Below are positions 18,012 through 27,197 of a DNA stretch of 64,000 nt, piece by piece; the first letter of the stretch is position 1; the number at the start of each line of letters is the position of its first letter. The stretch comes from Xanthomonas sp. XNM01. Lineage in GTDB: Bacteria > Pseudomonadota > Gammaproteobacteria > Xanthomonadales > Xanthomonadaceae. Position numbers and translations under genes: made by a program. The notes under the pieces are model-generated. The model saw only the letters and a list, made by a program, of their open reading frames with translations, was not told the DNA's origin and did no database searches. The stretch lies in contig NZ_JACVAP010000005.1 in the NCBI RefSeq assembly GCF_014851915.1, positions 186,001 to 250,000 on the forward strand, read 5' to 3'.

Positions 18012-18028
18012 TGGCACGGGCCGTGCTA
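18012..18028 (+). promoter_or_regulatory. Sigma-54 (-24/-12) promoter of glnA
   Basis: TGGCACGGGCCGTGCTA fits the RpoN consensus TGGCACG-N4-TTGCW with one mismatch. It keeps the invariant GG and GC exactly ten bases apart. The predicted transcription start is near 18038, about 26 bases before the glnA ATG. With the two NtrC sites upstream this makes glnA a nitrogen-limitation-induced gene. Confidence 0.85.
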
Positions 18029-18063
18029 CAGGGTTCGTACCCATCAACCCGAGGTTGTTAGCG

Positions 18064-19473
18064 ATGTCCGTGGAAACCGTTGAGAAGCTGATCAAGGACA
18101 ACAAGGTCGAGTACGTCGACCTGCGTTTCGTGGACATGCGCGGGGTCGAGCAGCACGTGACCTTCCCCGCCAACATCGTCGAGCCGGCGCTGTTCGAGGA
18201 AGGCAAGATGTTCGACGGCTCCTCGATCTCGGGCTGGAAGGGCATCAACGAGTCGGACATGGTCCTGATGCCGGATGCCGACAGCGCCTACCTGGATCCG
18301 TTCACCGCCGATCCGACCGTGGTCATCACCTGCGACATCCTCGACCCGGCCACCATGCAGGGCTACGGCCGCTGCCCGCGCGGCATCGCCAAGCGCGCCG
18401 AGGCTTTCCTGAAGTCCTCCGGCATCGCGGACCTGGCCTTCTTCGGTCCGGAGCCGGAATTCTTCATCTTCGATTCGATCCGTTTCGCCAACGAGATGGG
18501 CCACACCTTCTTCAAGATCGAATCCGAAGAAGCGGCGTGGAACACCGGCACCGAGTACGAAGGCGGCAACAGCGGCTACCGTCCGGGCGTGAAGGGCGGC
18601 TACTTCCCGTGCGCGCCGACCGACTCGCTGCACGACCTGCGCGCCGAGATGTGCAAGACCCTGGAAGAAGTCGGCATCGAGGTCGAGGTCCACCATCACG
18701 AAGTGGCGACCGCCGGCCAGTGCGAGATCGGCACCAAGTTCAGCACCCTGGTCAAGAAGGCCGACGAGCTGCTGCGGATGAAGTACGTGATCCGCAACGT
18801 CGCCCACCGCAACGGCAAGACCGCCACCTTCATGCCCAAGCCGATCGTCGGCGACAACGGCAGCGGCATGCACGTGCACCAGTCGCTGGCCAAGGACGGC
18901 AAGAACCTGTTCTCCGGCGACGGCTACGGCGGCCTGTCGCAGCTGGCGCTGTGGTACATCGGCGGCATCTTCAAGCACGCCAAGGCGATCAACGCCTTCA
19001 CCAACGCCGGCACCAACAGCTACAAGCGCCTGGTCCCGGGCTTCGAGGCGCCGGTGATGCTGGCCTACTCGGCCCGCAACCGGTCGGCCTCGTGCCGCAT
19101 CCCGTGGGTGTCCAACCCGAAGGCGCGCCGCATCGAGATGCGCTTCCCCGATCCGCTGCAGTCCGGCTACCTGACCTTCGCTGCGCTGATGATGGCCGGC
19201 CTGGACGGCATCAAGAACCAGATCGACCCGGGCGCGCCGAGCGACAAGGACCTGTACGACCTGCCGCCGGAAGAAGAGAAGGAGATCCCGAAGGTGTGCT
19301 CGAGCCTGGACCAGGCGCTCGAGGCGCTGGACGCCGACCGCGACTTCCTCAAGGCCGGTGGCGTGTTCTCCGACGATTTCATCGACGGCTACATCGCGCT
19401 GAAGATGCAGGAAGTCACCAAGTTCCGCGCGGCCACCCACCCGCTGGAATACCAGCTGTACTACGGCAACTGA
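18064..19473 (+). CDS. glnA: Glutamine synthetase, type I-beta
   Basis: A 469-residue enzyme joining ammonium and glutamate to glutamine with ATP, the central step of ammonium assimilation. Signatures include [24 protein letters not shown], the metal and ATP-binding [10 protein letters not shown] and [24 protein letters not shown]. Tyr398 in DLYDLPPEE is the adenylylation site used by GlnE, so activity is probably controlled post-translationally as well as by the sigma-54 promoter. It is first in the block glnA, glnK, amtB, ntrB, ntrC. Confidence 0.97.
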   Translation: MSVETVEKLIKDNKVEYVDLRFVDMRGVEQHVTFPANIVEPALFEEGKMFDGSSISGWKGINESDMVLMPDADSAYLDPFTADPTVVITCDILDPATMQGYGRCPRGIAKRAEAFLKSSGIADLAFFGPEPEFFIFDSIRFANEMGHTFFKIESEEAAWNTGTEYEGGNSGYRPGVKGGYFPCAPTDSLHDLRAEMCKTLEEVGIEVEVHHHEVATAGQCEIGTKFSTLVKKADELLRMKYVIRNVAHRNGKTATFMPKPIVGDNGSGMHVHQSLAKDGKNLFSGDGYGGLSQLALWYIGGIFKHAKAINAFTNAGTNSYKRLVPGFEAPVMLAYSARNRSASCRIPWVSNPKARRIEMRFPDPLQSGYLTFAALMMAGLDGIKNQIDPGAPSDKDLYDLPPEEEKEIPKVCSSLDQALEALDADRDFLKAGGVFSDDFIDGYIALKMQEVTKFRAATHPLEYQLYYGN

Positions 19474-19485
19474 TGCCGTGAGTGA

Positions 19486-20103
<618 letters not shown>

Positions 20104-20123
20104 CCATCACCCGGAGTGAGCCC

Positions 20124-21614
20124 ATGAACATCCGTTTCCTGGCCGGGTGGAAGACCCGGTTCTATTCCGTCTGCCTGCTGATGCTGGTGACCGCGCTGGC
20201 GACCACCGCATTCGCCGGCAACGCCGTCGCCCAGGAGGCCAGCGCGCCGCCTGCCGAGGCCGCCACCGAGGCTGCCGCGGAGACCGCGGACGTCGCGGCC
20301 GATGCGGCGGTCGCCTCCGCCGAGGTTGCCCAAGCGGCAGCGGCCGAGACCGTCGTCGCGGCCGCCGAAGCCACTGAAGAAGCGGCCGCCGAAGCGCCGG
20401 CCTTCGACAGTGGCAACGTCGCCTGGATGCTGACCTCGACCCTGCTCGTCCTGCTGATGGTCGTGCCCGGCCTGGCCCTGTTCTACGGCGGCATGGTCCG
20501 CTCGAAGAACGTGCTGTCGGTGCTGATGCAGGTGCTGGTGGTGTACTCGGTGGTCGTGCTGGTCTGGGTGTCCTACGGCTACAGCGCCGCGTTCACCGAG
20601 GGCAATGCGTTCTTCGGCTCGTTCACCGAGAAGGCGTTCCTGAAGGGCATCACGCCCGACACCGATGCCGGCGGCCTGCCCGAGTTCCTGTTCATCGTGT
20701 TCCAGTCGACCTTCGCCGGCATCACCACCGCGCTGATCGTCGGTTCGTTCGCCGAGCGCATCAAGTTCAAGGCCGTGCTGTTCTTCTCCGTGCTGTGGGT
20801 CACCTTCGGCTACCTGCCGATGGTGCACATGGTGTGGAGCGGTGAGGCCGGCTTCCTGGCGCACAAGGGCGTGATCGACTTCGCCGGCGGCACCGTGGTC
20901 CACATCAACGCGGGCGTCGCGGGCCTGATCGGCGCGTACTTCCTGGGCAAGCGCCTGGGCTACGGCAAGGAAGCGCTGAAGCCGCACAGCGTGCCCTACA
21001 CCTTCATCGGCGCCTCGCTGCTGTGGGTGGGCTGGTTCGGCTTTAACGCCGGCTCGGCGCTGGCCGCCGACGCCGCCGCGTCGCTGGCGATGATCAACAC
21101 GATGGTGGCCACTGCCGCCGGCGTGGTCGGCTGGACCCTGGTGGAAGCGATCGCCAAGGGCAAGCCGTCGGCACTGGGCGGTGCCTCCGGCGCGATCGCC
21201 GGCCTGGTCGGCATCACTCCGGCCGCCGGCAGCGTCGGCCCGATGGGCGCGATCGTCATCGGCCTGGCCGCCGGCGTGATCTGCGTGTGGGGCGTCAACG
21301 GTCTGAAGCGCCTGCTGGGCGCGGACGACAGCCTGGACGTGTTCGGCGTGCACGGCATCGGCGGCATCGTCGGCGCGGTGCTCACCGGCGTGTTCAGCGA
21401 TGCCTCGCTGGGCGGCACCGGCATCGACGTGTCGATCGGCGCGCAGGTGTGGGCGCAGACCTTCAGCGTGCTGGTCACCATCGCCTGGTGCGCCATCGTC
21501 ACCAGCGTGATCATGCTGCTGACCAAGGTGCTGTTCGGCCTGCGCGTCAGCGAGGAAGCCGAACGCGAAGGCCTGGACATCAGCTCGCACGGCGAGCGGG
21601 CCTACGAAGGCTGA
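20124..21614 (+). CDS. amtB: Ammonium transporter AmtB with Ala/Glu-rich periplasmic extension
   Basis: A 496-residue protein with a GGAGTGAG ribosome site. A signal peptide of about 36 residues is followed by an unusual stretch (37-92) made almost wholly of Ala, Glu, Val and Thr without a single Lys or Arg. The eleven-helix Amt core then begins at about residue 98. Core signatures are FYGGMVRSKN, DFAGGTVVHINAGVAGL with the first pore His, GWFGFNAGSA and VHGIGGIVGA with the second pore His. It conducts ammonium across the inner membrane under GlnK control. The short cytoplasmic tail ends SHGERAYEG. Confidence 0.95.
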   Translation: MNIRFLAGWKTRFYSVCLLMLVTALATTAFAGNAVAQEASAPPAEAATEAAAETADVAADAAVASAEVAQAAAAETVVAAAEATEEAAAEAPAFDSGNVAWMLTSTLLVLLMVVPGLALFYGGMVRSKNVLSVLMQVLVVYSVVVLVWVSYGYSAAFTEGNAFFGSFTEKAFLKGITPDTDAGGLPEFLFIVFQSTFAGITTALIVGSFAERIKFKAVLFFSVLWVTFGYLPMVHMVWSGEAGFLAHKGVIDFAGGTVVHINAGVAGLIGAYFLGKRLGYGKEALKPHSVPYTFIGASLLWVGWFGFNAGSALAADAAASLAMINTMVATAAGVVGWTLVEAIAKGKPSALGGASGAIAGLVGITPAAGSVGPMGAIVIGLAAGVICVWGVNGLKRLLGADDSLDVFGVHGIGGIVGAVLTGVFSDASLGGTGIDVSIGAQVWAQTFSVLVTIAWCAIVTSVIMLLTKVLFGLRVSEEAEREGLDISSHGERAYEG

Positions 21615-21899
21615 GCGACATCCGGTCCGTGGCCCCGACGCCACGGACCGGTCCGAGTCTGGAGGCCGCGGCCCGGTGCCGTGGCGTCTCCAGCGCTGTG
21701 TGCCGCAGGGGGCGCATCCGCCATCCGCCGTCGCGAGGTGAGCTCCATGACGACCGACCGCCAGCATCCCGGTACCGGCCCTGGCCGGCGCCGCAGGACC
21801 CTGCGTCCCCGGCACCACCGCACCGGTGTCGGCGGGGGTCCGGGTGCTGCCCGAGCGGGCCGGCCGGCCTGTGGATGCCGCTCGCTGCGCGCGCCCGAA
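21615..21899. other. Intergenic region between amtB and ntrB
   Basis: About 285 bases. It holds the hairpin after amtB at 21622-21651 and a second imperfect inverted segment near 21658-21700, then leads into the NtrC-type operator at 21900-21916. No coding frame is convincing. The ntrB promoter should be in the last 100 bases, but no clear -35/-10 pair stands out. Confidence 0.5.
21622..21651 (+). terminator. 12-bp hairpin terminator after amtB
   Basis: CCGGTCCGTGGC and GCCACGGACCGG form a perfect 12-base stem with loop CCCGAC, eight bases after the amtB stop. It lacks a T-run, as with other hairpins in this window. It probably ends the glnK-amtB transcript. Confidence 0.65.
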
Positions 21900-21916
21900 T
21901 GCACTAAGTTGGTGCA
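21900..21916 (+). promoter_or_regulatory. NtrC-type operator abutting the ntrB start codon
   Basis: TGCACTAAGTTGGTGCA is a near-perfect palindrome matching the NtrC site TGCACTAAAATGGTGCA at 15 of 17 positions. Its last base is immediately before the ntrB ATG at 21917. In enteric bacteria NtrC represses its own operon from a similar site at the glnL promoter. The position here suggests the same autoregulation, possibly by blocking polymerase at a very short leader. Confidence 0.75.
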
Positions 21917-22972
21917 ATGAGCGACATGGCCGAGCTTCCCGCCCTCAATCACCTGACCACGCCGGTCGCCTGGACCGACGGACAGGCGCGCATCGTCGGC
22001 CTCAACCAGGCGTTCCCGCGCTGGCTCGGCGTCGGCGCGCGGCGCCTGCTCGGCCAGCCGCTGGCCGCGCTGGAGCTGGAAGGCGAGTCGCTGGCCCGCT
22101 TTCTCGACCAGAACGACCGCGAAGTGCTGCGCCTGCACAGGACCGCGATGGGCATGCCCGGCGAGCAGCCGTGTTTCGCCGATGGCTGGGTGACCCGCTT
22201 CGGCGATGGCTGGCTGCTGGAGGCGCATCCGGTGGACGGGTTTTCCACCGACGATCCCGCCCAGCGCCTGCCCGGCGCGCTGCAGGCCGCGCTCAAGGGC
22301 CTGGCCCACGAACTGCGCAATCCGCTGGCCGGGCTCAAGGGGGCGGCGCAGTTGCTCGCACGCCGCGCCGGCACGCGGCACGACCAGGACCCCGGCGAGC
22401 GCGAGCTCATCGACCTGATCGGCGCCGAGATCGACCGGCTCAGCCAGCTGGTCGAGCAGCTGATGTCGCCGTCGCCGCAGCGCCCGCATGCGCCGCTGAA
22501 CATCCACGCCGTGCTCGAACGCGTGCTGCGCCTGGCCGAGACCGAAGGCGGCTGGTCGGTCCGCGTGCAGCGCGACTACGACCCGTCCATTCCCGAGCTG
22601 GCCGGCGACGCCGACCGCCTCACCCAGGCGGTCTGGAACCTGGTCCGCAACGCCCTGCAGGCCGGCGCATCGACCATCGTGCTGCGCACCCGGGTCGAGA
22701 GCGGCCTGCACATCCGCGACCACCTGCACGCGCGCGCGCTGCGGGTGGAGATCGTCGACGACGGCCGCGGCGTGCCCGAGGAACTGGCCGAGCACCTGTT
22801 CCTGCCGCTGGTCAGCGGCCGCGCCGAGGGCAGCGGCCTGGGCCTGGCCCTGGCCCACCAGGTCGCACGCGAGCACCGCGGCTCGCTGACCTTCCGTTCC
22901 CGTCCGGGGCATACCGTCTTCACCCTGCTGCTGCCGCAGGCCGAACCCGATGCAGGAGGCATCAGCGCATGA
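21917..22972 (+). CDS. glnL: Nitrogen sensor histidine kinase/phosphatase NtrB (GlnL)
   Basis: A 351-residue cytoplasmic kinase. An N-terminal PAS-like domain (residues 10-115) is followed by the dimerisation helix with GLAHELRNPLAG (His131), an N-box region NLVRNALQAGA, the G1 box DDGRGVP and the G2 box GSGLGLALA. It has no membrane segment, as expected for NtrB, which is controlled by PII. It phosphorylates or dephosphorylates NtrC. ATG 21917 directly follows the operator. A second ATG at 21926 (MAELPAL) is possible; neither has a good Shine-Dalgarno sequence. It overlaps ntrC by four bases (ATGA). Confidence 0.93.
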   Translation: MSDMAELPALNHLTTPVAWTDGQARIVGLNQAFPRWLGVGARRLLGQPLAALELEGESLARFLDQNDREVLRLHRTAMGMPGEQPCFADGWVTRFGDGWLLEAHPVDGFSTDDPAQRLPGALQAALKGLAHELRNPLAGLKGAAQLLARRAGTRHDQDPGERELIDLIGAEIDRLSQLVEQLMSPSPQRPHAPLNIHAVLERVLRLAETEGGWSVRVQRDYDPSIPELAGDADRLTQAVWNLVRNALQAGASTIVLRTRVESGLHIRDHLHARALRVEIVDDGRGVPEELAEHLFLPLVSGRAEGSGLGLALAHQVAREHRGSLTFRSRPGHTVFTLLLPQAEPDAGGISA

Positions 22973-24396
22973 ATTCCGACAACCGACGCGTCTGGGTGGT
23001 CGACGACGACCGGTCGGTCCGCTTCGTGCTGGCCACCGCGCTGCGCGACGCCGGCTACGAGGTCGACGGCTTCGAGAATGCCTCCAGCGCGCTGGCCGCG
23101 CTGCGCGTGCGTGGCGCGCCCGACCTGCTGTTCACCGATGTGCGCATGCCGGGCGAGGATGGCCTGGTCCTGCTCGACCGGCTCAAGGCGGCGCATCCGC
23201 AACTGCCGGTGATCGTGATGTCGGCCTATACCGACGTCGCCAGCACCGCCAGCGCGTTCCGCGGCGGCGCGCACGAATTCCTGTCCAAGCCGTTCGACCT
23301 GGACGACGCGGTCGCGCTGGCCGCGCGCACCCTGCCGGCCGAGGACGCGGCCCAGGCGCCGGCCGAACCACCGCCGGTGGTGCTGCCCGACGGTGGCGCG
23401 GACCTGATCGGCGACACCCCGGCGATGCGTGCCCTGTTCCGCGCGATCGGCCGGCTGGCGCAGGCGCCGCTGTCGGTGCTGATCACCGGCGAGACCGGCA
23501 CCGGCAAGGAACTGGTGGCCAGCGCGCTGCACCGCGAGTCGCCGCGCGCGAAGGGGCCGTTCGTCGCGCTCAACACCGCCGCGATCCCGGCCGAACTGCT
23601 GGAAAGCGAGCTGTTCGGCCACGAGGCCGGCGCGTTCACCGGCGCGCAGCGCCGCCACGTGGGCCGCTTCGAGCAGGCTGATGGCGGCACCCTGTTCCTG
23701 GACGAGATCGGCGACATGCCGGCCTCGCTGCAGACCCGCCTGCTGCGCGTGCTGGCCGAGGGCGAGTTCTTCCGCGTCGGCGGGCGCGAGCTGATCCGGG
23801 TCGACGTGCGCGTGATCGCCGCGACCCACCAGGACCTCGAGGCGCTGGTCCAGCAGGGCCGCTTCCGCGCCGACCTGCTGCACCGGCTCAACGTCGTGCG
23901 GCTGCAGCTGCCACCGCTGCGCGAGCGGCGTGGCGACATTCCGACCCTGGCCGACACCTTCCTGCACCGCGCCGCGCGCAAGCTCGGCGCGCCGGCCAAG
24001 CGCTTCGACGCGGCGGCGATGCGCGCGCTGCAGGCGCTGGAGTGGCCCGGCAACGTGCGCGAGCTGCAGAACGTGTGCTGGCGCCTGGCCGCGCTGGCCC
24101 CGGGCGAGACCATCACCGTCGAGGACCTGGACGGCATCCAGGCGCCGGTCGCCGCGCTGCCGCCCAGCAGCGCCGGCCCGGCCGAATGGGACCGGCAGCT
24201 CGGGCAATGGGCGCTGGCCTGCCTGCAGGCCGGTGCCCGCGACCTGCATGCCGAGGCGCGCGACCGCTTCGACCAGGCGCTGCTCGGCGCGGCCCTGCAG
24301 CACACCGGCGGGCGGCGCACCGAAGCGGCCAGCCTGCTCGGTGTCGGTCGCAACACGGTCACCCGCAAGCTCGGGCCCGGCCGTCGCCGTCGCTGA
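22969..24396 (+). CDS. glnG: Nitrogen regulation response regulator NtrC (GlnG)
   Basis: A 475-residue sigma-54 activator. The receiver domain has acidic pocket residues at 12-13, phospho-acceptor Asp57 in LLFTDVRMP and Lys107. The AAA+ domain has Walker A GETGTGKE at 174-181, the sigma-54-contacting GAFTGA at 221-226 and Walker B TLFLDEIGDMP. A Fis-type helix-turn-helix ends the protein (RTEAASLLGVGRNTVTRKL). Phosphorylated NtrC should activate the glnA promoter in this window. The start overlaps the ntrB stop. Confidence 0.95.
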   Translation: MNSDNRRVWVVDDDRSVRFVLATALRDAGYEVDGFENASSALAALRVRGAPDLLFTDVRMPGEDGLVLLDRLKAAHPQLPVIVMSAYTDVASTASAFRGGAHEFLSKPFDLDDAVALAARTLPAEDAAQAPAEPPPVVLPDGGADLIGDTPAMRALFRAIGRLAQAPLSVLITGETGTGKELVASALHRESPRAKGPFVALNTAAIPAELLESELFGHEAGAFTGAQRRHVGRFEQADGGTLFLDEIGDMPASLQTRLLRVLAEGEFFRVGGRELIRVDVRVIAATHQDLEALVQQGRFRADLLHRLNVVRLQLPPLRERRGDIPTLADTFLHRAARKLGAPAKRFDAAAMRALQALEWPGNVRELQNVCWRLAALAPGETITVEDLDGIQAPVAALPPSSAGPAEWDRQLGQWALACLQAGARDLHAEARDRFDQALLGAALQHTGGRRTEAASLLGVGRNTVTRKLGPGRRRR

Positions 24397-24526
24397 CCGC
24401 CGGCTGCCGCACCCCGTCCGGCGCGATCGTGAACGCGCGATCAGCCGGCGGCACCGGCTTCATTCGCCCTGAACCGGTGCCTGGCCTATCCTCGCCGACC
24501 ATGTCTTCGTGAAGAGATAGCGCCGC

Positions 24527-25084
24527 ATGCGTCTTGCCGTCGTCCCGATCGTCCTGGCCCTGGCCGCCTGCGGCACCACGCCGCCGGAGCGACCGGCCGC
24601 TCCGCCGCCGCCGCCCGCGGTGAGCACCGCGCAGCAGGCGGTGGTGGTGCTGGCCTCCGCCTCCGGCAGCCGGGTCAGCGGACGTCTGGAGATCGCGCCG
24701 ATGGGCGATGGCGTGCACATCGCCGGCGAGGTCGGCGGCCTGCGGCCGCTGGGACGGTTCGGTTTCCACGTGCACGAACGCGGCGACTGCAGCGCGGTCG
24801 ACGCCAGCAGCGCCGGCGGCCATTTCAATCCGGCCGCGGCGCCGCACGGACGCGCCGGGCACGGCGCCCACCATGCCGGCGACATGGACAACATCGAGGC
24901 CGACGCCGAGGGCGTGGCGCGGGTCAACGTGCACCTGCGCGGCGTGACCCTGGGCGGCACCGCCGCCAACGACATCGCCGGCCGCGCGGTGATCGTGCAC
25001 GCCGATCCCGACGACTACCAGAGCCAGCCCACCGGCAACGCCGGTGCGCGCCTGGCCTGCGGCCTGGTCCGCGTCACGCGCTGA
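24527..25084 (+). CDS. sodC: Cu/Zn superoxide dismutase, lipoprotein (first of a tandem pair)
   Basis: A 185-residue exported enzyme with lipobox LALAACG, so it is probably anchored in the outer membrane facing the periplasm. A Pro-rich linker (PPERPAAPPPPP) precedes the SodC barrel. Metal ligands are visible in FGFHVHERGDC and GGHFNPA, with the Zn-loop histidines in HGAHHAGDM and the last ligand in VIVHADPDDY. It removes superoxide arising outside the cytoplasm. It is 61 bases ahead of a second sodC; the pair probably arose by duplication. Confidence 0.93.
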   Translation: MRLAVVPIVLALAACGTTPPERPAAPPPPPAVSTAQQAVVVLASASGSRVSGRLEIAPMGDGVHIAGEVGGLRPLGRFGFHVHERGDCSAVDASSAGGHFNPAAAPHGRAGHGAHHAGDMDNIEADAEGVARVNVHLRGVTLGGTAANDIAGRAVIVHADPDDYQSQPTGNAGARLACGLVRVTR

Positions 25085-25145
25085 TCGTCCGTTCTCGCGG
25101 AGACTGCGTTCTCCGCTGGTTTTCCCCCATCGCAAGGAGCTTCCG

Positions 25146-25769
25146 ATGCGCCAGATCCATACCGCCCTGTTCGCCGCCCTCGTCGTCGCCGGTCTCGGCG
25201 CCTGCCAGCAGCAGGAGCCGGCGCCTGCGCCGCAGCCGGGCGCCACCGCCGACGCCCCGGCAGTGCCGGCCGAGGCCGGCAGCAACGTCACCGCGGCCGG
25301 CAACACCGCCACCGCCGAACTGGCCCCGACCGAAGGCAGCCAGGTGCGCGGCAACGTCACCTTCACCGTGGTCAACGGCCGCGTCCATGCCAACGGCGAG
25401 ATCACCGGCCTGGCCCCGGACAGCGAGCACGGCTTCCACATCCACGAGAACGGCGACTGCAGCGCCCCCGACGGGAGCAGCGCCGGTGGCCACTTCAACC
25501 CGGCCGGCCTGGCCCATGGCAGCATCGACGCCGCCCCGCATCACGGCGGCGACATGCCGAACCTGAAAGCCGACGCGCAGGGCGTGGCCAAGGTCGACAC
25601 GCCGATCGCCACCGACGTGAACATCGGCGGCGATGCGGCCTTCGACATCGTCGGCAAGGGCCTGATCGTGCATGCCGACCCGGACGACTACGCCACCCAG
25701 CCGACCGGCAATGCCGGCGCGCGCCTGGCCTGCGCGGTGATCGCCGCCGGCGAAGTCGCCTCGCGCTGA
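25146..25769 (+). CDS. sodC: Cu/Zn superoxide dismutase, lipoprotein (second of a tandem pair)
   Basis: A 207-residue paralogue of the upstream gene, with AAGGAG before ATG 25146 and a lipobox GLGACQQ. It has a longer Ala/Pro-rich linker. Metal-site segments are FHIHENGDC, GGHFNPAG, PHHGGDMPN and GLIVHADPDDY. The two proteins share the C-terminal stretch PTGNAGARLAC but differ in linker and loops. It is followed by a 10-bp hairpin at 25781. Confidence 0.93.
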   Translation: MRQIHTALFAALVVAGLGACQQQEPAPAPQPGATADAPAVPAEAGSNVTAAGNTATAELAPTEGSQVRGNVTFTVVNGRVHANGEITGLAPDSEHGFHIHENGDCSAPDGSSAGGHFNPAGLAHGSIDAAPHHGGDMPNLKADAQGVAKVDTPIATDVNIGGDAAFDIVGKGLIVHADPDDYATQPTGNAGARLACAVIAAGEVASR

Positions 25770-26148
25770 GGATTCAGCGGCGGACGCCCGCGACGGGCGT
25801 CCGTTGTACAGCGGCAGCGTCCCGGCGAGCTGGCCGGCAGACATGCGCGTCCGTTCTGCCGTGTCCCGACGTGCATCAGGTAGGCGATGACGATCCTGGA
25901 CGGTCATCGCACCGGCCAGCGCGCAGGCGCGGCGACGTCATGGTCCGCCACGCATGGCAGTGCAGGACGCCATGGTGGCGCGCCGCAATGGCTCATGCCC
26001 GCAGCGCTGGCTGGTTGGCGATCGCGTCCGTGCGAATGGTCAGGGCATAGCCTCGGCGCTCATCGCCTGCGCACAGGCAGCGGAGGAGCGCGTGACCGGT
26101 CGTTGACGTGGCGCCTGCCGCCCCACCAGGCGTGGGGCGGTCGGCGAT
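25770..26148. other. Intergenic region between convergent genes
   Basis: About 380 bases with a strong hairpin at 25781-25803 and a looser inverted pair (CGATGAC at 25885-25891, GTCATCG at 25903-25909). The long plus-strand frame here is Arg/Ala/Ser-rich and runs antisense into the next gene, so I judge it a shadow. No RNA gene is evident. Confidence 0.5.
25781..25803 (+). terminator. Hairpin terminator after the sodC pair
   Basis: CGGACGCCCG and CGGGCGTCCG make a perfect ten-base stem with loop CGA, 12 bases after the sodC stop. It is followed by TTGT, a weak T-run. Confidence 0.7.
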
Positions 26149-27021
26149 TCAGGCCTGCAGGGCCTGGCGCGCGTTCTGGCCGCTCTCGGCATGCACGTAC
26201 AGCACCGGGATGCCGTGCGCTTCGAGCACCGCAGCCATCTGCCGCTGCCGCATCAGGTACTGCTCGTAGATGCCACGCAGGCGTTCGCAGTCGTCCTTGC
26301 CGTGCGCGTAGTAATCGCACCAGCCGGCCGGGTCGAACAGCGCCATCCGCACCTCGCCGTCGTGCAGGCGCAGCAGCGGTTCGGGTGCGGCGTCGAGCCA
26401 TTCCTCGTTGCCGGGGGCGAGCAGGGCCGACTCCACCAGATTCCACAGTGGCGCCAGGTTCTGGTGGTCGTACTGCATGGCCATCATCGCGGCCAGATCG
26501 TGTGCGGTCAGGTAGCGCGCATGTTCGATGCTGGCGCCGAAGCCTTCCTGCGCCAGCAGCGCCGTGTCGGCCTGCGCCATGCCGAACTGCAGCAGCTGCT
26601 CCTCCAGCGCCTCGCCGACCTCGGCGACGACGTCGGCCGCGCCGCTGAGCAGGAACGGCAGTACGCGCAGACCGCCACCGACCAGCGCCGGTTCGGCCTG
26701 GAACGGCAACGGCACCTCGCCCTCGGCATCGGCGCCGAACGCCAGCACGCGCGGGCCCTGCTTCTGTCCGGGGGCGCGCACGCGCAGCTCCTGCAGCCGC
26801 TGGTGCAGCGGCCAGCCCGGGCGCAGCGCTTCGGCGGGGTCGAAGTGTGCGGCGGCGAAACTCAGGTCCAGCGACTCCACCCCCTGCACCAGCCGGGCGA
26901 GATCACGACCGACGCGCACCGCCAGTTCGCCGGCGAGGCCGGGGCTGAGCGCGTGCCTGCGCGGCGACTCGCCGTTGGCCAGTTCGAGCGCGAACACACC
27001 GCGCACATGCGCGTCAGTCAT
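26149..27021 (-). CDS. Unrecognised cytoplasmic protein
   Basis: A 290-residue protein with no signal peptide or membrane helix. The sequence is acidic and Leu/Ala-rich with conserved-looking aromatic segments (HDLAAMMAMQYDHQNLAPLWNLVE, MALFDPAGWCDYYAHGKDDCERLRGIYEQYLMRQRQM). I do not recognise a family. Normal codon use and a GTGGAG ribosome site support it as real. It is divergent from the thiolase gene, whose promoter lies at 27103-27131. Confidence 0.65.
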   Translation of the reverse strand: MTDAHVRGVFALELANGESPRRHALSPGLAGELAVRVGRDLARLVQGVESLDLSFAAAHFDPAEALRPGWPLHQRLQELRVRAPGQKQGPRVLAFGADAEGEVPLPFQAEPALVGGGLRVLPFLLSGAADVVAEVGEALEEQLLQFGMAQADTALLAQEGFGASIEHARYLTAHDLAAMMAMQYDHQNLAPLWNLVESALLAPGNEEWLDAAPEPLLRLHDGEVRMALFDPAGWCDYYAHGKDDCERLRGIYEQYLMRQRQMAAVLEAHGIPVLYVHAESGQNARQALQA

Positions 27022-27102
27022 GGCGGCGGCTCCACGGGGACAGGGAGTGGCACGGGAAAGAGAAAGGGCGGACGTCGTTCATGCCTGGGAAAGTCTGGGT
27101 CA

Positions 27103-27131
27103 TTGGCCGCTTGCCGGGTGGAGGCTACACT
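27103..27131 (+). promoter_or_regulatory. Sigma-70 type promoter of the thiolase gene
   Basis: TTGGCC at 27103-27108 and TACACT at 27126-27131 are separated by exactly 17 bases. The predicted start near 27138 gives a leader of about 60 bases to ATG 27198. Confidence 0.6.
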
Positions 27132-27197
27132 GCGGACATTATGCATTCGGTCGCGTATGCAGGCCGTCCACGAACGGAATCCAGTCGAGGTCACTCC

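Noticed and set aside
25887-26648. 253-codon plus-strand frame after sodC
   Set aside because: It is Arg/Ala/Ser-rich, has no family features, and runs antisense into the gene at 26149.
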